Of a stretch of DNA of 25,477 nucleotides, positions 1-9,383 are shown piece by piece. Each line of letters starts with the position of its first letter. Position 1 is the first letter of the stretch. Origin of the DNA: Chara braunii (taxonomy: Eukaryota > Streptophyta > Charophyceae > Charales > Characeae); contig BFEA01000391.1 of the NCBI GenBank assembly GCA_003427395.1, positions 209,445-234,921 on the forward strand, given 5' to 3'. The position numbers and the translations under genes were made by a program. Under the pieces are notes generated by a model. That model saw only the letters and a program-made list of their open reading frames with translations. It did not search any database and was not told where the DNA came from.

Positions 1-43
1 CACACACACACAAACACACACACACACACACACAACACACACT
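1..43. repeat. (CA)n microsatellite
   Basis: The window opens inside a CA dinucleotide array with two interruptions. A second CA run lies at 234-262 between spacer copies of the adjoining CT array, so the two belong to one compound simple-repeat locus. Confidence 0.95.
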
Positions 44-45
44 GA

Positions 46-940
<895 letters not shown>

Positions 941-941
941 G

Positions 942-989
<48 letters not shown>

Positions 990-1040
990 CCTCTCTCTCT
1001 CTTTCTTCCTCTCTCTCGCTCTCCCTCTCTCTCTCTCTCT
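941..1040. repeat. Degenerate CT-rich tract
   Basis: An almost pure pyrimidine tract on the plus strand. It continues the CT array but is interrupted by CCCC, TTTCTTCC and CGCTC words. It joins the spacer array to the 11-bp minisatellite. Confidence 0.85.
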
Positions 1041-1320
1041 CTCACTATTACACCCATCTCTCCTCCATCTCTCCTCCATCTCTCCTCCATCTCTCCTCCA
1101 TATCTTCTCCATATCTCCTCCATCTGTCGTCCATCTCTCCATCATCTCTCGTCTACTTCTCCTCCATCTTTCCTACTATTACACCCTCTCTCCTCCATTT
1201 CTCCTCCATCTGTCCTCCCTCTCTCCTCCATTTCTCCTCCATATATCTCCTCCCTCTCTCCTCCATATCCTCCATCTCCTCCATTTCTCCTCGATCTCTC
1301 TCCATCTCTCGTCTCTCTCT
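1041..1320. repeat. 11-bp minisatellite, unit CTCTCCTCCAT
   Basis: The array starts with exact 11-bp units (CTCTCCTCCAT) and decays into ATATCTCCTCC and TTTCTCCTCC variants. A CTATTACACCC block occurs at about 1045 and again at about 1174, showing an internal segmental duplication. The tract ends about 80 bp before the transposase start. Confidence 0.85.
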
Positions 1321-1399
1321 GGAAGCCGGGAGCGCTATTCTGCGTGCAGGTGGAGAGGGGTTGATATTATGGCTCTATCATTGTTGCGTGTAGGTTGTC

Positions 1400-4254
1400 A
1401 TGTCGAGCCGCAAGCATGAGGCCAGCCTTGTCAAGCGCCATTTCGAAGTCCTTGGCCCCCCGGGTAAGGATCCTTCAAAGGGGGCAAAGTGGTGGCTCTG
1501 CCATTACTGCGATCTAAAATTTTCGGGCAATCTCAATCGCCTGAAGGAACATTTCACGAAAGGGGTTTGCGCAGTTGAGAAATCAACGAAAACGTTGACC
1601 GCAGAGGAAATATTGAGAAGGAAGGAAGGATTGCAGCAGGCAAGGATAGACGCGGGCATGCTGAGGGACGGTGCCAATGCCCTACCTGTTGTCACCAGTT
1701 TGGTGGCTGATTCTATGGGCGGGGGGTTGGTGGAAGGGGTCGGCGATGCTTGTGGCGAAGCGGCGGGCGATGCTTGTGATGAAGGGGTGGGCGGCAGCGG
1801 GCCAGGTATCACGGTGCAACGCACAAGTGCATCTGCTGCACCTGCTGCACGGATGCGACAAATGTTGTTGGAGGAGACCTACAGTGTTGTCACAAAGAAC
1901 GAGCAGACATCAAGAAGACTATACCGGTGGATGACGTGCACGGACCAACCATTCAACATGGTTGAGAACGAGTTCTTCCTCGACATGGTCAACGCCATAC
2001 GAGAGGCCCACCCATCGTGGAGACTGCACTCGAGAGAGGCGGCGCGCAATGGCCGATTGAACGGACAACACCAGTGGGCGGTCGAGGACGTGGGAAGGTT
2101 GGCGAAGAAGTGGGCTCGCACAGGCTGTATGGTGCAAGTAGATGGGTGGTCTGACCGGCGGGGAAGACTGCACGTAAACGTCATGGTGTCCTCTCCCATC
2201 GGCACCGTCTTTTGGAAGTCGGTGTGCGTAGCCGGAAAGGACAAAGACGCCAGTGCGTACTACAAAATACTAACCACTGCGGTTGAGGAGATTGGCCCAA
2301 GAAGCGTGGTTGGGGTAATCATGGATAATGCCCGGGTTTGTGTGAAGGTCGAGAAGTTGGTGGAGAAAAAATACCCGTGGATATTCCGGGTGGGTTGCAC
2401 GGCGCATGCCCTTGACCTCGCATTGGAGGACATGGACAAGCGCATTTCGTGGTTTGCGGAAACTGTGAAGAGGGGGAATGTGTTGGGGAAGTTCGTGATG
2501 AACCACGACAAGGTTCGAGCACTCTTCCTGACCAAATCGGGTGGTGTGCAGATTAAGAGGTCGGGCGTCACTCGATTCGCGACCAACATCATCATGTTGC
2601 AGTCGCTGTGGGACAGGAGAAACGCCCTGAAATTGACTGTGGCTGCCAGCGGGTGGGTGTCGTCCATAGTGCCGCCCCACTTGCGTTCTCAATTCGAGGA
2701 GGTGACGACGACTATCCTGGATGGCAGCTTTTGGGAGCGGGTGGAGAAGGCCTTGAGGACCACGGACCCCATCGTGTGGTGGAGTCGATTCGCAAGCTGG
2801 ACATCTTGACAGACTTCGAGAAGGCAGAGGTCGAGTCGATCCTCATGGACCGATGGGCGTTCATGACTTCAGAGTTGCACTGTGCAGCAGCCTTCTTGGA
2901 CCCGGAGTACAGATCGCAGGGCTCCTTCAAAGACACCGAGATCCGAGCCGGGTTCAACATATGGTTGTACACATGGTGCACAAACGAGATGTTCGATGAC
3001 GTGAGCTGGCAGGTTGACGAGTGGGTGAATTTGAGGGGGGGCTTGCAATCAGAGGAAGCTTTGCGCGCAGCACGCACCAAGACCCCGACGATGTGGTGGG
3101 ATGCGTTTGGCTCGCGGCTGCATCTTTTGCAGCCCCAAGCAATCAGACTATTGGGCCAAGCAAGCTCTTCCGCCGCATGCGAACGCAGCTGGAGTCTGCA
3201 TGAGCTCGTTTTCGGCAGGAGGAGGACGAAGATTATGCCCACCCGCCTATCAAAGCTCGTCTACAACAATTGGAACCTGCACCTGCAGTGGAGGCAAGAG
3301 CACGGTCGTGGTGTGGATGATGTCCACATTCCATGGGTGGAGGAAATGTCGTATGCCGAGTTGAAGGAGGAGGCAGCGCAATTTTACAATGAATGGGTGA
3401 AACGGGTGACGAACAGCACACCGAGTGGCGGGAATGACGCGTCGGAGGAGGAAGACGAGTCGGAGGACAACGGCGACGGCGAGGAAGTGCCTATGGCAAG
3501 GAGGTGGTTGCGCAATGGCGAGGTGGACAATGCAATGGACCAGGAGGAGGGCCTTGCGCACATAGAGAAGTACACGAATGACTGGCACTTCAACACTCGA
3601 CCGGGGAGACAGCTGGAGCGTGCCTGGCGAAGGTTGTCGGGCCATCAGCGCCCAGCACCTGAAGTGCGGTATAACAAGGAGGACCAGGAGCTGGCGCTGC
3701 GGGCTCGAGAGACGGGAGATAGGGTGGAGGGTCGAAAGGAAGGCGGAAGCAGCAGGCAACGTAAAGTGCGGCGCGGTGATGAGTGTCATCGTGACGGTAA
3801 ACGTGCTGCGGAGGAGGTCATTCCACCGCCGAAGAAATGGAAGAGAGGGCAGCCGACCATCAAAGAGGTCGCAGCAAGAAAAGCAGCAATGCGAGCTGAG
3901 AAGAGAAAGGCAACGGTGGAGGCATCGAGAAAAAAGAAAACCGTTGCAAAGACAAAAGTAGCAGCAAAAACAAGAAAGAGGGACGACATCATCGACGATG
4001 ACGGCACGGAAGCATTTTCGTCGTCTTCAAATTCATCAGAGGAAGGGGATGATGAAGATCATGATCCCATCGACGGAGAATCGCGGAGTGCTGAGGAGGG
4101 AACTGAGCACGAGGAGGAGGAGGAGGAAGAAGAGGAGGAGGAGGAAGCCGAGGAGGAAGAGGAAGGGGAGGGGGAAGAGGAAGTGGAGGATAAAGAGGAA
4201 GGGGTCACAGAGGAAGAGGGTGAGACTTCTGCACGGGGAGGTGCAGAGGATTAG
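1400..4254 (+). CDS. hAT-superfamily transposase (BED finger, DUF659, hAT dimerisation), one frameshift
   Basis: DNA transposase of the hAT superfamily, expected to bind element ends and cut and paste DNA. It occupies two frames: 1400-~2775, then ~2776-4254. A BED-type finger uses C34, C37, H51 and C57. A DUF659/RNase-H-like core carries D248 (VQVDGWSD) and D309 (GVIMDN). The third acidic residue is the Glu at nt 3181 (SAACERSW) in the C-terminal dimerisation region, followed by RRRTKI and LVYNNWNL, as in plant hAT proteins. After about nt 3400 comes a charged tail with basic patches (PPKKWKRGQP, possible nuclear localisation) and a long poly-Glu stretch. The ATG at 1400 is the first after an in-frame stop at 1391-1393. 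The break lies at 2771-2778, where the reading passes from ...TDPIV to VVESIRKLD; it looks like one missing base. This may be a real mutation or an assembly error. An intron is unlikely because no residues appear to be missing at the join. Confidence 0.9.
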
Positions 4255-4334
4255 GAAATTTAGGCCGAGTTGATGTTGCTGACTGCAAAGTTCGTAGTTT
4301 CGCAGTTTATCTTTTGATGTTTGGTTAAACTTGG

Positions 4335-4340
4335 AATAAA
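4335..4340 (+). promoter_or_regulatory. Putative poly(A) signal of the hAT gene
   Basis: AATAAA lies about 80 bp after the transposase stop codon, a normal distance for a 3' UTR. It directly precedes a perfect palindrome. Confidence 0.5.
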
Positions 4341-4349
4341 GTAAGAACT

Positions 4350-4381
4350 ATGAACTACAACTTCTAGAAGTTGTAGTTCAT
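4350..4381. repeat. 32-nt perfect palindrome
   Basis: Both strands read the same over all 32 bases, centred between 4365 and 4366 on TCTAGA. The arms carry GAACTACAACT and its complement. It sits 10 bp after AATAAA. It could be a 3' UTR hairpin, a transposase-binding palindrome or an end structure of the hAT element. Confidence 0.9.
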
Positions 4382-4393
4382 CTTCTCATCATC

Positions 4394-4410
4394 AGTTAAG
4401 TAACTTAACT
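4394..4410. repeat. Short AT-rich inverted repeat
   Basis: The arms AGTTAAGT and ACTTAACT are separated by one base. Further CTTAAG and CTTTAAG words follow to 4427. Together with the palindrome upstream this makes 4350-4427 unusually rich in dyad symmetry. Confidence 0.7.
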
Positions 4411-4427
4411 TGCTTAAGTCTTTAAGT

Positions 4428-4782
4428 TGGCATTTTGTCCATTCCTCCCGTGTTGCAATGTGCGTGTGTGGTTTTCTGTCATTTGACCATTTGCACAATT
4501 TTGTAGTGTTCTGTTTTGCTGGCTATGCAGTGTTTCTGTGTCTGCATCAGGTAACTACTAAGAACTTAACAAGTAATAACAAGTTAACAGGTGAGTGCCC
4601 TGCCACACTGTCTGCCATGCCAATGCAATTGCTGTAGTCACGACACCGTCGCTTGTTTCATAAGACGAGTCTTCTGCGTACTTCGAAAGTTCGGAGTCTT
4701 CGGATCTACATCTGCAAATAGTTCGCAACTCCGGACTTCCCAGAGGTGCGCACTCCCCCGCAACAATGGCCCCTACCCTGCG
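4428..4782. other. Non-coding stretch after the hAT gene
   Basis: No recognisable coding region. It holds T- and G-rich sequence, an AACTTAACAAGTAATAACAA segment near 4562, and small inverted words such as CTTCGAAAG. It is probably the distal 3' part of the hAT element or its flank. Confidence 0.5.

Positions 4783-4812
<30 letters not shown>
4783..4812 (+). repeat. A(30) homopolymer
   Basis: Thirty consecutive A residues sit between CCCTACCCTGCG and GGGGTCCCTACC. It may be a microsatellite or the tail of a retroposed sequence. The upstream sequence does not resemble a known SINE or LINE, so a retroposition tail is only a possibility. Confidence 0.9.
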
Positions 4813-4815
<3 letters not shown>

Positions 4816-4864
4816 GTCCCTACCAACCCGGATGGTGCGGGGAAGTCACCGCTCCAGTCCTGGA

Positions 4865-5010
4865 CCAAACCGCACCGGACGGAAGGGCACCAGACCTCAC
4901 CCCCGTCCGGTTCTGTCTGGGACCGTCTGGTCCGGCCCGGCTCTGTCCGGTCCAGGGGAGGGTGCCGGACCCGGCAAACCGGACCGGACCGGACGCTCGT
5001 CCGGTCCGTA
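4865..5010. repeat. Cluster of CCGGAC/GTCCGG motifs with a 10-bp hairpin
   Basis: About ten copies of CCGGAC, GTCCGG or GGACCGG occur within 150 bp, in both orientations. At the right end, CGGACCGGAC (4985-4994) pairs with GTCCGGTCCG (4999-5008) around a 4-nt loop. Clustered short motifs in both orientations are typical of hAT subterminal regions, so this may be the 3' end region of the upstream hAT element. No matching 5' copy is visible, so the assignment is inference. Confidence 0.6.
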
Positions 5011-5015
5011 CGCTT

Positions 5016-6253
5016 GCAAGTATGGTTGCAGCGGTTCTGGTGGCCCACGATGATGAGAGATGCCAAGCTGTACGTGGAGACTTGTCAGGTATGTCAGAGA
5101 GACAAGCCCCGTACACAGGCCCCTCTTGGGCTCCTCAAGCCCCTTCCGATCCCGGAAAGGCCTGGTGAGAGCCTGTCCATGGACTTCATGGACACCCTGG
5201 TCACCAGCAAGAGTGGAATGCGACACATCTTTGTCATTGTGGATAGGTTTAGTAAGTACGCTAGGTTAGTTGCTATGCCGGGGACAACGAAAACCGAGTA
5301 CGTGATCAGATTGTTCAAGGAGAACTGGGTCAGAGATTTTGGTCTGCCTAAGTCAATCATGAGTGACAGGGATGTCAGATTCACCAGTGAGTTGTGGAAG
5401 GCTGCCGCTGCCGAACAGGGAACGCAGTTGCAGATGACTTATGGAATCACCCAGAGGCCAATGGCCAAGCCGCGCAACTGAACTGCGTTGTACAACACCT
5501 GCTGCGGCATTACATCAAGCCCAATCAGGTGGACTGGGATGAGAAGCTTGCTCTCATCGCCAGCCTGTACAATAACGATGTACATAGCGCCACCCGGGTG
5601 AGCCCAAACAGCTTATTACTGACCTTCAAGCCTAGACTGCCATTAGATTTTCTCCTTCCTGAGAACCGGCCGACTGCTGCACCAGGTACCTTAGAATTCG
5701 CTTATCGCTACGAACAGAAAATGCAGCAGGCAGTAGAACAAATGCAAAAGGCACAGGCGGCAATGATAGAATCTCAAAAAAGGCACCGCCGCCCATCTAC
5801 ATTCCAGGTTAGGGACAAAGTCTGGGTTAAGTCCTCAGAACTGGGACAAGAGCACGGGATCTCCCGCAAGCTCATGCCTCAGTGCTTCGGACCATGGGAG
5901 GTCTTAGACATCGTCGGGACTGATCCGGATGGACCGTCTTACATCCGGATCTCTGGTCATCTCCGCACTTATCCTGTCTTTCACGCTTCTAAGCTTGCAC
6001 CTTCCAAGGAAACTGATCAGTTTCCCTCTCGTCGCTCAATGCTGCCCCCAACCATAGAAGGAGAGGTCGACATCGATGACATCGTCGACCATAAGGAATG
6101 CCAGTTCCAAGACCGGCAGGCAGGGGACGTCCTCCGAAACCGAAGTTGCAATACCGGTGTTGGGACTGGTGGGTCCCGAATAACATCCTGTCACTCGAGA
6201 GACTGTATATAGCCAGATTGTGCACGACAGAGAAATCTGGAGTAAGGAGGTAA
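5016..6253 (+). pseudogene. Ty3/gypsy integrase-chromodomain remnant (element 1)
   Basis: The 3' end of a gypsy pol gene, truncated at its 5' side: RT, RNase H and the two His of the integrase zinc finger are missing. Reading begins near RFWWPTM, followed by ETCQVCQRDK (the remaining Cys pair). The core catalytic Asp residues are in SLSMDFMD and IMSDRD. The frame breaks near 5440 just before HPEANGQAAQLN, where families normally have GQTEQ: the third catalytic residue is Ala. The second frame runs through the C-terminal region (GPWEVLDIV, VFHASKLAP, QFPSRRSM, VDIDDIVD) into a chromodomain. The frame breaks again near 6107, after which GRGRPPK is read to a stop at 6251. The copy is dead and runs parallel to the hAT gene, opposite to elements A and B. 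It belongs to the same broad chromovirus group as B but is clearly a different subfamily. Confidence 0.9.
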
Positions 6254-6272
6254 GATAAAGAAAAGACAAAGG
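6239..6272 (+). promoter_or_regulatory. Possible polypurine tract of element 1
   Basis: A purine-rich run with a few pyrimidines directly follows the chromodomain stop, where a plus-strand primer is expected upstream of the 3' LTR. No clear LTR boundary follows, so the call is weak. Confidence 0.3.
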
Positions 6273-6734
6273 ACTAGGTCATCGGAAGGAACGATGCCCC
6301 GAGTTGGGAACCATCGGGGAAAGAGCCAGTGACGACAAGCAAATAAGCGCAAGGACAAGGGCATATGGAACGTAGCATGAGGCCAGGAGGGCCATCGGAA
6401 TTCAGCAAGACTAAGGCAAAGGGGCCATTGTCCCGGCAAACACAGCATGACAGCGACAAAAGAATGAGGAAGTCGAGAGGTGGACGGCCCCGGAGGCTAT
6501 GGGACGCTAGAGAATAAGGGCCCGACATGGGGGCCACCTACGACAATTAACGGGAGCCGCGGGATGAAGGTCCCGCGGCCGAAGAAAAATAGCGCACGCA
6601 AAGCCCAAGAAAAAGCAAGAGAGAGGGGCCACCATAGGGCGGTGGACGCCCAAAGAACGTGGGACACCCTGAGGAAAGGCACCGGGGACCACGCGAAACT
6701 AAGCGAAAATAATGGTATCCAGAAAAAATATGGC

Positions 6735-6866
6735 GGGGACCACCGACGGGACTAAGTGTCGGGGACCACCGGCGGGACTAAGTACCGGGAACCACCAGCG
6801 GGACTAAGTATCGGGGACCGCCAGTGGGACTAAGTGTCGGGGACCACCGACGGGAAAGTAGCGGGG
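6735..6866. repeat. 26-bp tandem repeat, five copies
   Basis: Units start with GGGGACCACCG at 6735, 6761, 6787, 6813 and 6839, always exactly 26 bp apart. Each continues with GGCGGGACTAAGT and small substitutions. A partial unit follows at 6862. A degenerate relative (CTACCGGCGGGACAAG) recurs near 8181 in the second copy of the larger duplication. Confidence 0.9.
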
Positions 6867-7059
6867 ACATATGAAGGTCTCAAGAGGAAACGGCGACACC
6901 ACATGAAGGAAAAATAATTAAGGCAAGGTGCACCATCAAGATCGAGATCTTGGCGGCCAAAAATATTAGCACCCCTAGTGCAAGCACTAGCGGTAGCAAA
7001 CGGGAAGGCCGCAAGGAAAAAAAAAAGTAAAGAAACTTGAAGTGGGAGGTATGGGAGCA

Positions 7060-7077
7060 ATCCGAAAAATCTCGGAT
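7060..7077. repeat. Hairpin, ATCCGA/TCGGAT stem
   Basis: A 6-bp stem (7060-7065 with 7072-7077) around a 6-nt loop, preceded by GCA. It corresponds to the GCAGTCCG hairpins nearby, with an A:T pair where those have G:C. Confidence 0.6.
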
Positions 7078-7218
7078 CAGCCTCCCTCAAGAAAATGGCG
7101 CTAAAAGAGACCCCATGAGAAAAATAGGCCTCCGGGAGAAAATCGGAGTAGAAGGGGTCACTATGGGAAAAGAATAGAGGGAGAGGGAAACTCCCATGAG
7201 CAATGAGAAGGCCATTAT

Positions 7219-7244
7219 TGCAGTCCGAGATACAACGGACTGCA
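7219..7244. repeat. Hairpin, TGCAGTCCG/CGGACTGCA stem
   Basis: A perfect 9-bp stem (7219-7227 with 7236-7244) and an 8-nt loop, AGATACAA. It is a member of a family that recurs at 7786-7807, 7946-7971 and 8418-8437. Confidence 0.85.
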
Positions 7245-7400
7245 CCTTGGGCATAGGGAGGGCCAAAACTAAGAGGAAGGGCCTAGAAAAGGGCCTTAAC
7301 GGCCACTTGACACTTGGCATACTAAGAAAAAAGAAAGAAAAGAAAAGAAATGTGGGAGAACAAGACAAAAAGAGTGAGAGGGAGTGAGTGAGTTGGCCGT

Positions 7401-7442
7401 CAGTAGGGACTGCCACAAGTAGGGACTGGCAGGTCCCTACTG
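7401..7442. repeat. Inverted repeat CAGTAGGGAC/GTCCCTACTG
   Basis: Perfect 10-bp arms (7401-7410 with 7433-7442) with a 22-nt loop that holds another AGTAGGGACT copy. The duplicated segment near 8776 keeps only the first arm. Confidence 0.8.
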
Positions 7443-7673
7443 TCCAAGAAAGGAGGAAAAATAAAAGAAAAGAAAAAAAAAAGAAAAAAGAAAAAAAAAA
7501 GGCCTTAACGGTAAAAAACGGTCACTTGGGGAGATACATCCGTGACCAGATTCATTCTGGAATATGAAGGTTGCAATAAACTTTGATTTTCTTCGATTTT
7601 TGCAGAGAAAATCAAAGCCCCATGCAACCGAAAAATAACGGATTATATGGGGAGGAGAAAACACATGTTTTAG

Positions 7674-7707
7674 GTGCATCCGGAACCAAAATTGAGTCCG
7701 GATGCAC
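7674..7707. repeat. Hairpin, GTGCATCCGGA/TCCGGATGCAC stem
   Basis: A perfect 11-bp stem (7674-7684 with 7697-7707) and a 12-nt loop. It is preceded by ACACATGTTTTAG, which recurs before the related hairpin at 7838. Confidence 0.88.
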
Positions 7708-7785
7708 TTGGAAGTTGGTCGTTTTTTTTTCTTTCAAGTAAGGAATAGTTGTGGGGCATTGGGGCTAGGGAATTGGCCCCTATTT

Positions 7786-7807
7786 CAGTCCGAGTTGCAA
7801 CGGACTG
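7786..7807. repeat. Hairpin, CAGTCCG/CGGACTG stem
   Basis: A 7-bp stem (7786-7792 with 7801-7807) and an 8-nt loop. It belongs to the 7219 family. The loop differs from the other copies while the stem is kept. Confidence 0.8.
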
Positions 7808-7837
7808 CATGGGGAAGGGAAAACACATGTTCTAGGA

Positions 7838-7867
7838 GCATCCGGAGCTAATATTGAGCCCGGATGC
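7838..7867. repeat. Hairpin, GCATCCGG/CCGGATGC stem
   Basis: An 8-bp stem (7838-7845 with 7860-7867). It is a diverged copy of the 7674 hairpin, offset by 164 bp. Confidence 0.8.
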
Positions 7868-7945
7868 ACTTAGAAATTAAACAATTCATTTTCTTTAAGC
7901 ATGGGGCAAGTTATGGGGTTGTGGAACTAGGGAAATGCCCATGAT

Positions 7946-7971
7946 TGCAGTCCGAGAAATAACGGACTGCA
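7946..7971. repeat. Hairpin, TGCAGTCCG/CGGACTGCA stem
   Basis: A perfect 9-bp stem (7946-7954 with 7963-7971) and an 8-nt loop, AGAAATAA. Same stem as 7219-7244 with a different loop. Confidence 0.85.
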
Positions 7972-8293
7972 TAAGGATGCATAGGCTAAGAGAAAATGAA
8001 CCACGGCAAGCCCAAAAGACTAGAAAGAGGTGATTTCGGCATGAGGCAAGTGGAGACGGTAAACGGCAACCGTGAGATTTCAAGGGGGTCCCAAAATAAA
8101 AATGGGACATCGTACAGGATGTTGTCGGAGACCAAGTGGGCCCAAATAATAAAAGTCGAAAAACGGGACACGCGTCGGCCGTACTACCGGCGGGACAAGA
8201 AAATGGAACTAGTACGGAGGAAAGTGGCGGGGACTTGACATGTCGCAAGGAAACCATGGGCCAACATAAGAAATAATTGCGCAAGCAAACAAC

Positions 8294-8320
8294 ACCGTCT
8301 AGATCGAGGATCTAGACGGT
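8294..8320. repeat. Hairpin, ACCGTCTAGATC/GATCTAGACGGT stem
   Basis: A perfect 12-bp stem with a GAG loop. The equivalent position in the first duplication copy (about 6943) has CAAGATC-GA-GATCTTG, so the dyad persists although its sequence differs. Both are followed by AAAATATTAGCAC. Confidence 0.88.
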
Positions 8321-8417
8321 GGAAAATATTAGCACTACTAGTGCAAGTGGGGGGGCAGGTGGGAGAGTCATGAGAGAAAAGAGAATGAAAAAATGGTGTT
8401 GGGAGGGCTGCCCAGCA

Positions 8418-8437
8418 GTCCGAGATATCTCGGACTA
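8418..8437. repeat. 20-nt perfect palindrome of the TCCGA hairpin family
   Basis: AGTCCGAGATATCTCGGACT is its own reverse complement. It follows GC, as the other family members do. Confidence 0.88.
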
Positions 8438-8800
8438 GCTAGGCATGAGAAAATAGAGCCTCAAGAGGCTGAACATGAGAAAAAGGTTGTCCATAGAAAA
8501 TCGGAGCAAAAGAAACTCAAAATGGGACAAACGGAGCCCCCTAGGAGCATGGGGGTGCTATTATTGTAATATGAGAAATAACGGCCAAGTACCAGCCAGG
8601 AATCTGGCCATGAATGAGGCCCCAGGGCCTAGAAAGAGGGTGCACAACTGCTTGACACTTATCACAACTGAAATTAAAGAAAAAAAAAGAAAAAATGAGA
8701 GAAAATGGAGGGAGAATGAGACAAAAGGGGAGAAAAGAGTGGAGGAGAATGTGTCGGCCTATTGGAACCTGCACAGTAGGGACTGGCAAGCCCAACTGTT

Positions 8801-9383
8801 ACTTCATCCCTCCTAGAATGAGGGAGGGCAATCCGGAATGCAGAGATCTCCACAAAATATGAATTAAAAAGAAGAAAATAAGAAAAAATGCAAATGGGAG
8901 ATGGCCATTTTTTTTTGTGGACCATGGATCTGTGATCAGATCCCATGGTAGAGAGGAACTAGTCGTTTTTTGTGGGCCAGCTCAAAACGACTAGCTCCGG
9001 AATGAGGTGGCAGCCCAAAATGGAAAGAAACAAAAGAAGGAAAGAGACAAAACTGTTCATTTGGCCCAAAAAGAGAGCCAGATGCACCAAAAATTGAAAA
9101 AAGTGGACTTTGGGGCTCAAATTTGAAGCAAGGGCTACTTGGGGGTGACACGGAATATTGTTGGTCTTGGATCTCAGCCAGATCCAAGGTTGAAAATGCA
9201 CTGTTGCATGAGAAAATATCTCAGCCTACCCAAAATGAGGTAGAAACTGAAAAAATCGAGAAAAAGGCCCAAGTAAAGTTACCCCTTGGGCATTAGGACC
9301 CAAGGGGGCAGCATTTTTGAAGTGAAAAGGAGGCCGAAGGAGGCCAAGAGGCAATCCGAGTTGGTACCAACCACTCAGACTGC
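8801..9383. other. Non-coding flank of the hairpin region
   Basis: Purine-rich sequence with no credible gene. It holds dyads such as GGATCTGTGATCAGATCC near 8926 and GTTGGTACCAAC at 9360-9371. The latter is flanked by GCAATC and GACTGC, a degenerate outer stem of the same hairpin family. Confidence 0.5.

Larger units (their letters stand above)
6600..7450 (+). repeat. Diverged internal duplication, copy 1
   Basis: This segment shares an ordered series of landmarks with 8000-8800: AAGCCCAA, GCGGGGAC, a GATC-centred hairpin, AAAATATTAGCAC, a TCCGA/TCGGA hairpin, GAAAATCGGAG, ATTATTG, GGGCCTAGAAA, CTTGACACTT, a purine tract and AGTAGGGACTGGCA. The order is conserved although the sequence is strongly diverged. 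Confidence 0.65.
8000..8800 (+). repeat. Diverged internal duplication, copy 2
   Basis: The counterpart of 6600-7450 with the landmarks in the same order. It contains two of the best-preserved hairpins (8294-8320 and 8418-8437). Confidence 0.65.
6273..9383. other. Long purine-rich non-coding region with nested repeats and hairpins
   Basis: No protein family is recognisable in any frame, and the short ORFs share no motif with known proteins. The plus strand is purine-rich. Contents are a 26-bp tandem repeat (6735-6866), a diverged ~1.4-kb internal duplication (about 6600-7450 versus 8000-8800), a ~160-bp duplication (about 7655-7810 versus 7817-7971), and several perfect hairpins listed separately. 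It follows element 1 in the same orientation, so it may be a very long 3' LTR or the body of a non-autonomous element. Confidence 0.6.

Noticed and set aside
2700-2830. An intron explaining the frame change in the hAT gene
   Set aside because: The two frames join with no apparent missing residues and no GT-AG pair of suitable length is needed; a one-base loss explains it better.
4591-5030. ORF running from upstream of the A(30) run into the integrase of element 1
   Set aside because: Only the part after about 5016 resembles integrase. The Lys string is translated poly(A) and the rest has no family match.
6480-8816. Several 60-110-codon ORFs in the purine-rich region
   Set aside because: No recognisable domains, no conservation between the two halves of the internal duplication, and composition that follows the purine bias.
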